A program made the translations under genes and the position numbers. Positions 62,902 through 64,000 of a DNA stretch of 64,000 bases are shown in pieces. Source of the stretch: an uncultured Pelagibacteraceae bacterium (GTDB lineage: Bacteria; Pseudomonadota; Alphaproteobacteria; Pelagibacterales; Pelagibacteraceae); the NCBI GenBank assembly GCA_902615975.1, contig CACMRC010000001.1, forward strand, positions 124,001 through 188,000, in the 5' to 3' direction. Within the stretch, counting starts at the first letter, position 1, and each line of letters starts with the position of its first letter. Under the pieces are notes generated by a model. It was not told the DNA's origin and did no database searches. It saw only the letters and a list, made by a program, of their open reading frames with translations.

Positions 62902-63783
62902 ATGATACCTTACGACAAGAGATCTGGAAAAATATGGTACAACAACGAATTAGTTAATTGGGCTGACGTTAAACTGCATGTTTTAAGCCATGGTATGCAC
63001 TATGCTAGTTGTGTATTTGAAGGTGAAAGAGTTTATGATGGTTCAATTTTCAAATTAGAAGAGCACACAGCTAGATTTTTTCATTCTGCAAGAAGAATGG
63101 GTTTTGAAATTCCTTATACAGAGGAAGAAATCAATAATGCATCAAATAAAATAATAGCAACTCAAAAAGTAGAAAATGGTTATGTAAGACCTGTTGCTTG
63201 GAGGGGTAGTGAGATGATGGCTATTTCTGCACAACAAACAAAAATACATGTTGCGATCGCAACATGGGAATGGGGATCATATTTTGATCCCAAACTTAAA
63301 GTAGAAGGAATTAGGTTAAATATTTCAAATTGGAGAAGACCAGCACCTAATACAATCCCATGGGATACGAAGGCATCAGGTCTTTACATGATTTGTACTC
63401 TCTCAAAACATGAGGCAGAAAAGCAAGGATATACAGATTCTTTAATGCTTGATCACGAGGGGAATATTGCTGAAGCAACTGGAGCAAATATTTTTTTCAA
63501 AGATAAAAATGGAGAAATTCACACTCCAGTACCAGATTCTTTTTTAGATGGTATTACAAGAAGAACAGTAATCGGAATTGCAAAATCAAAAAATATAAAA
63601 GTACATGAAAGAAAAATCAGTCCAACTGAATTACCTAATTTTGTTGGATGTTTTTTAACTGGAACAGCAGCAGAAGTAACACCAGTATCTTGTATAGCTG
63701 AAAATCAATTTAAAGTTTGTGATACTATTATTGATTTGAATAAAAGTTATCAGGCATTAGTTAGGAAGAAAAAAGCAGCCTAG
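62902..63783 (+). CDS. ilvE: Branched-chain amino acid aminotransferase
   Basis: YASCVFEGERVYDG, YVRPVAWRGSEMM, DTKASGLYMICTLSKHEAEKQGYTDSLMLDHEGNIAEATGANIF, LDGITRRTVI. Confidence 0.95.
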   Translation: MIPYDKRSGKIWYNNELVNWADVKLHVLSHGMHYASCVFEGERVYDGSIFKLEEHTARFFHSARRMGFEIPYTEEEINNASNKIIATQKVENGYVRPVAWRGSEMMAISAQQTKIHVAIATWEWGSYFDPKLKVEGIRLNISNWRRPAPNTIPWDTKASGLYMICTLSKHEAEKQGYTDSLMLDHEGNIAEATGANIFFKDKNGEIHTPVPDSFLDGITRRTVIGIAKSKNIKVHERKISPTELPNFVGCFLTGTAAEVTPVSCIAENQFKVCDTIIDLNKSYQALVRKKKAA

Positions 63784-64000
63784 TCTTTACTATCTTCAGA
63801 CATAGCATGATCAATACCTTTTCGCATATAATCATATGCAGTAAAAAGTGTTAAAGCAGCAGATAACCACAAAAGAACTATACCTATTGTTTGAGCGTTA
63901 TAATCTTGGAAATTAATTATTTTATTTCCTGTATCTCCAGATAATAAAAGTGCTATTGATACCATTTGTAATACTGTTTTAAGCTTAGCAAGGTTTGACA
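63780..64000 (-). CDS. pgsA: CDP-diacylglycerol-glycerol-3-phosphate 3-phosphatidyltransferase, partial (C-terminal part; continues beyond the window)
   Basis: Open to the window edge: ...SNLAKLKTVLQMVSIALLLSG...LSAALTLFTAYDYMRKGIDHAM, matching the PgsA K.KT..Q......L and T..SA..Y C-terminal pattern. Confidence 0.75.
   Translation of the reverse strand, partial: SNLAKLKTVLQMVSIALLLSGDTGNKIINFQDYNAQTIGIVLLWLSAALTLFTAYDYMRKGIDHAMSEDSKD

Overview
This 64 kb window is very AT-rich (poly-A/T-rich), extremely gene-dense and reads as ordinary core chromosome of a streamlined alphaproteobacterium. Protein content and gene orders strongly suggest a SAR11/Pelagibacter-like organism; this is inferred, since no database search was possible. 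It holds about 60 protein genes and one tRNA-Gln. I saw no rRNA, CRISPR array, IS element, prophage or integrase. Main blocks are: typA (partial); groEL-groES; ribF-ileS-lspA; a lipid A/Kdo block (lpxL-like, lpxK, waaA, msbA); an aa3 oxidase cluster (coxB-coxA-ctaB-small ORF-ctaG-coxC-surf1); a 12.7 kb codirectional run (DUF721, DsbA-like, smc, F0 ATP synthase, retinal biosynthesis crtI-crtB-crtY-blh, ispH, thrB, rnhA); mutY; ccrM; a cytochrome bc1 operon (petABC); prs/rplY/pth/ychF; lgt-midA-pgeF; and a MarR/OmpR/EnvZ-type regulatory set. I do not see a clear new defence or mobile system. The most interesting leads are: (1) F0 ATP synthase genes running directly into retinal biosynthesis genes; (2) a short SMC with no recognisable hinge; (3) a family-4-like uracil-DNA glycosylase that has lost most Fe-S cysteines; (4) three GANTC sites upstream of ccrM; (5) a tRNA-Gln ending 3 nt before the ATG of a CCA-adding/poly(A) polymerase family gene; (6) back-to-back start codons (CATATG) between DUF721 and mutY; (7) near-universal overlap at convergent gene ends; (8) an RpoH-like promoter upstream of groES; and (9) two small unlisted ORFs.
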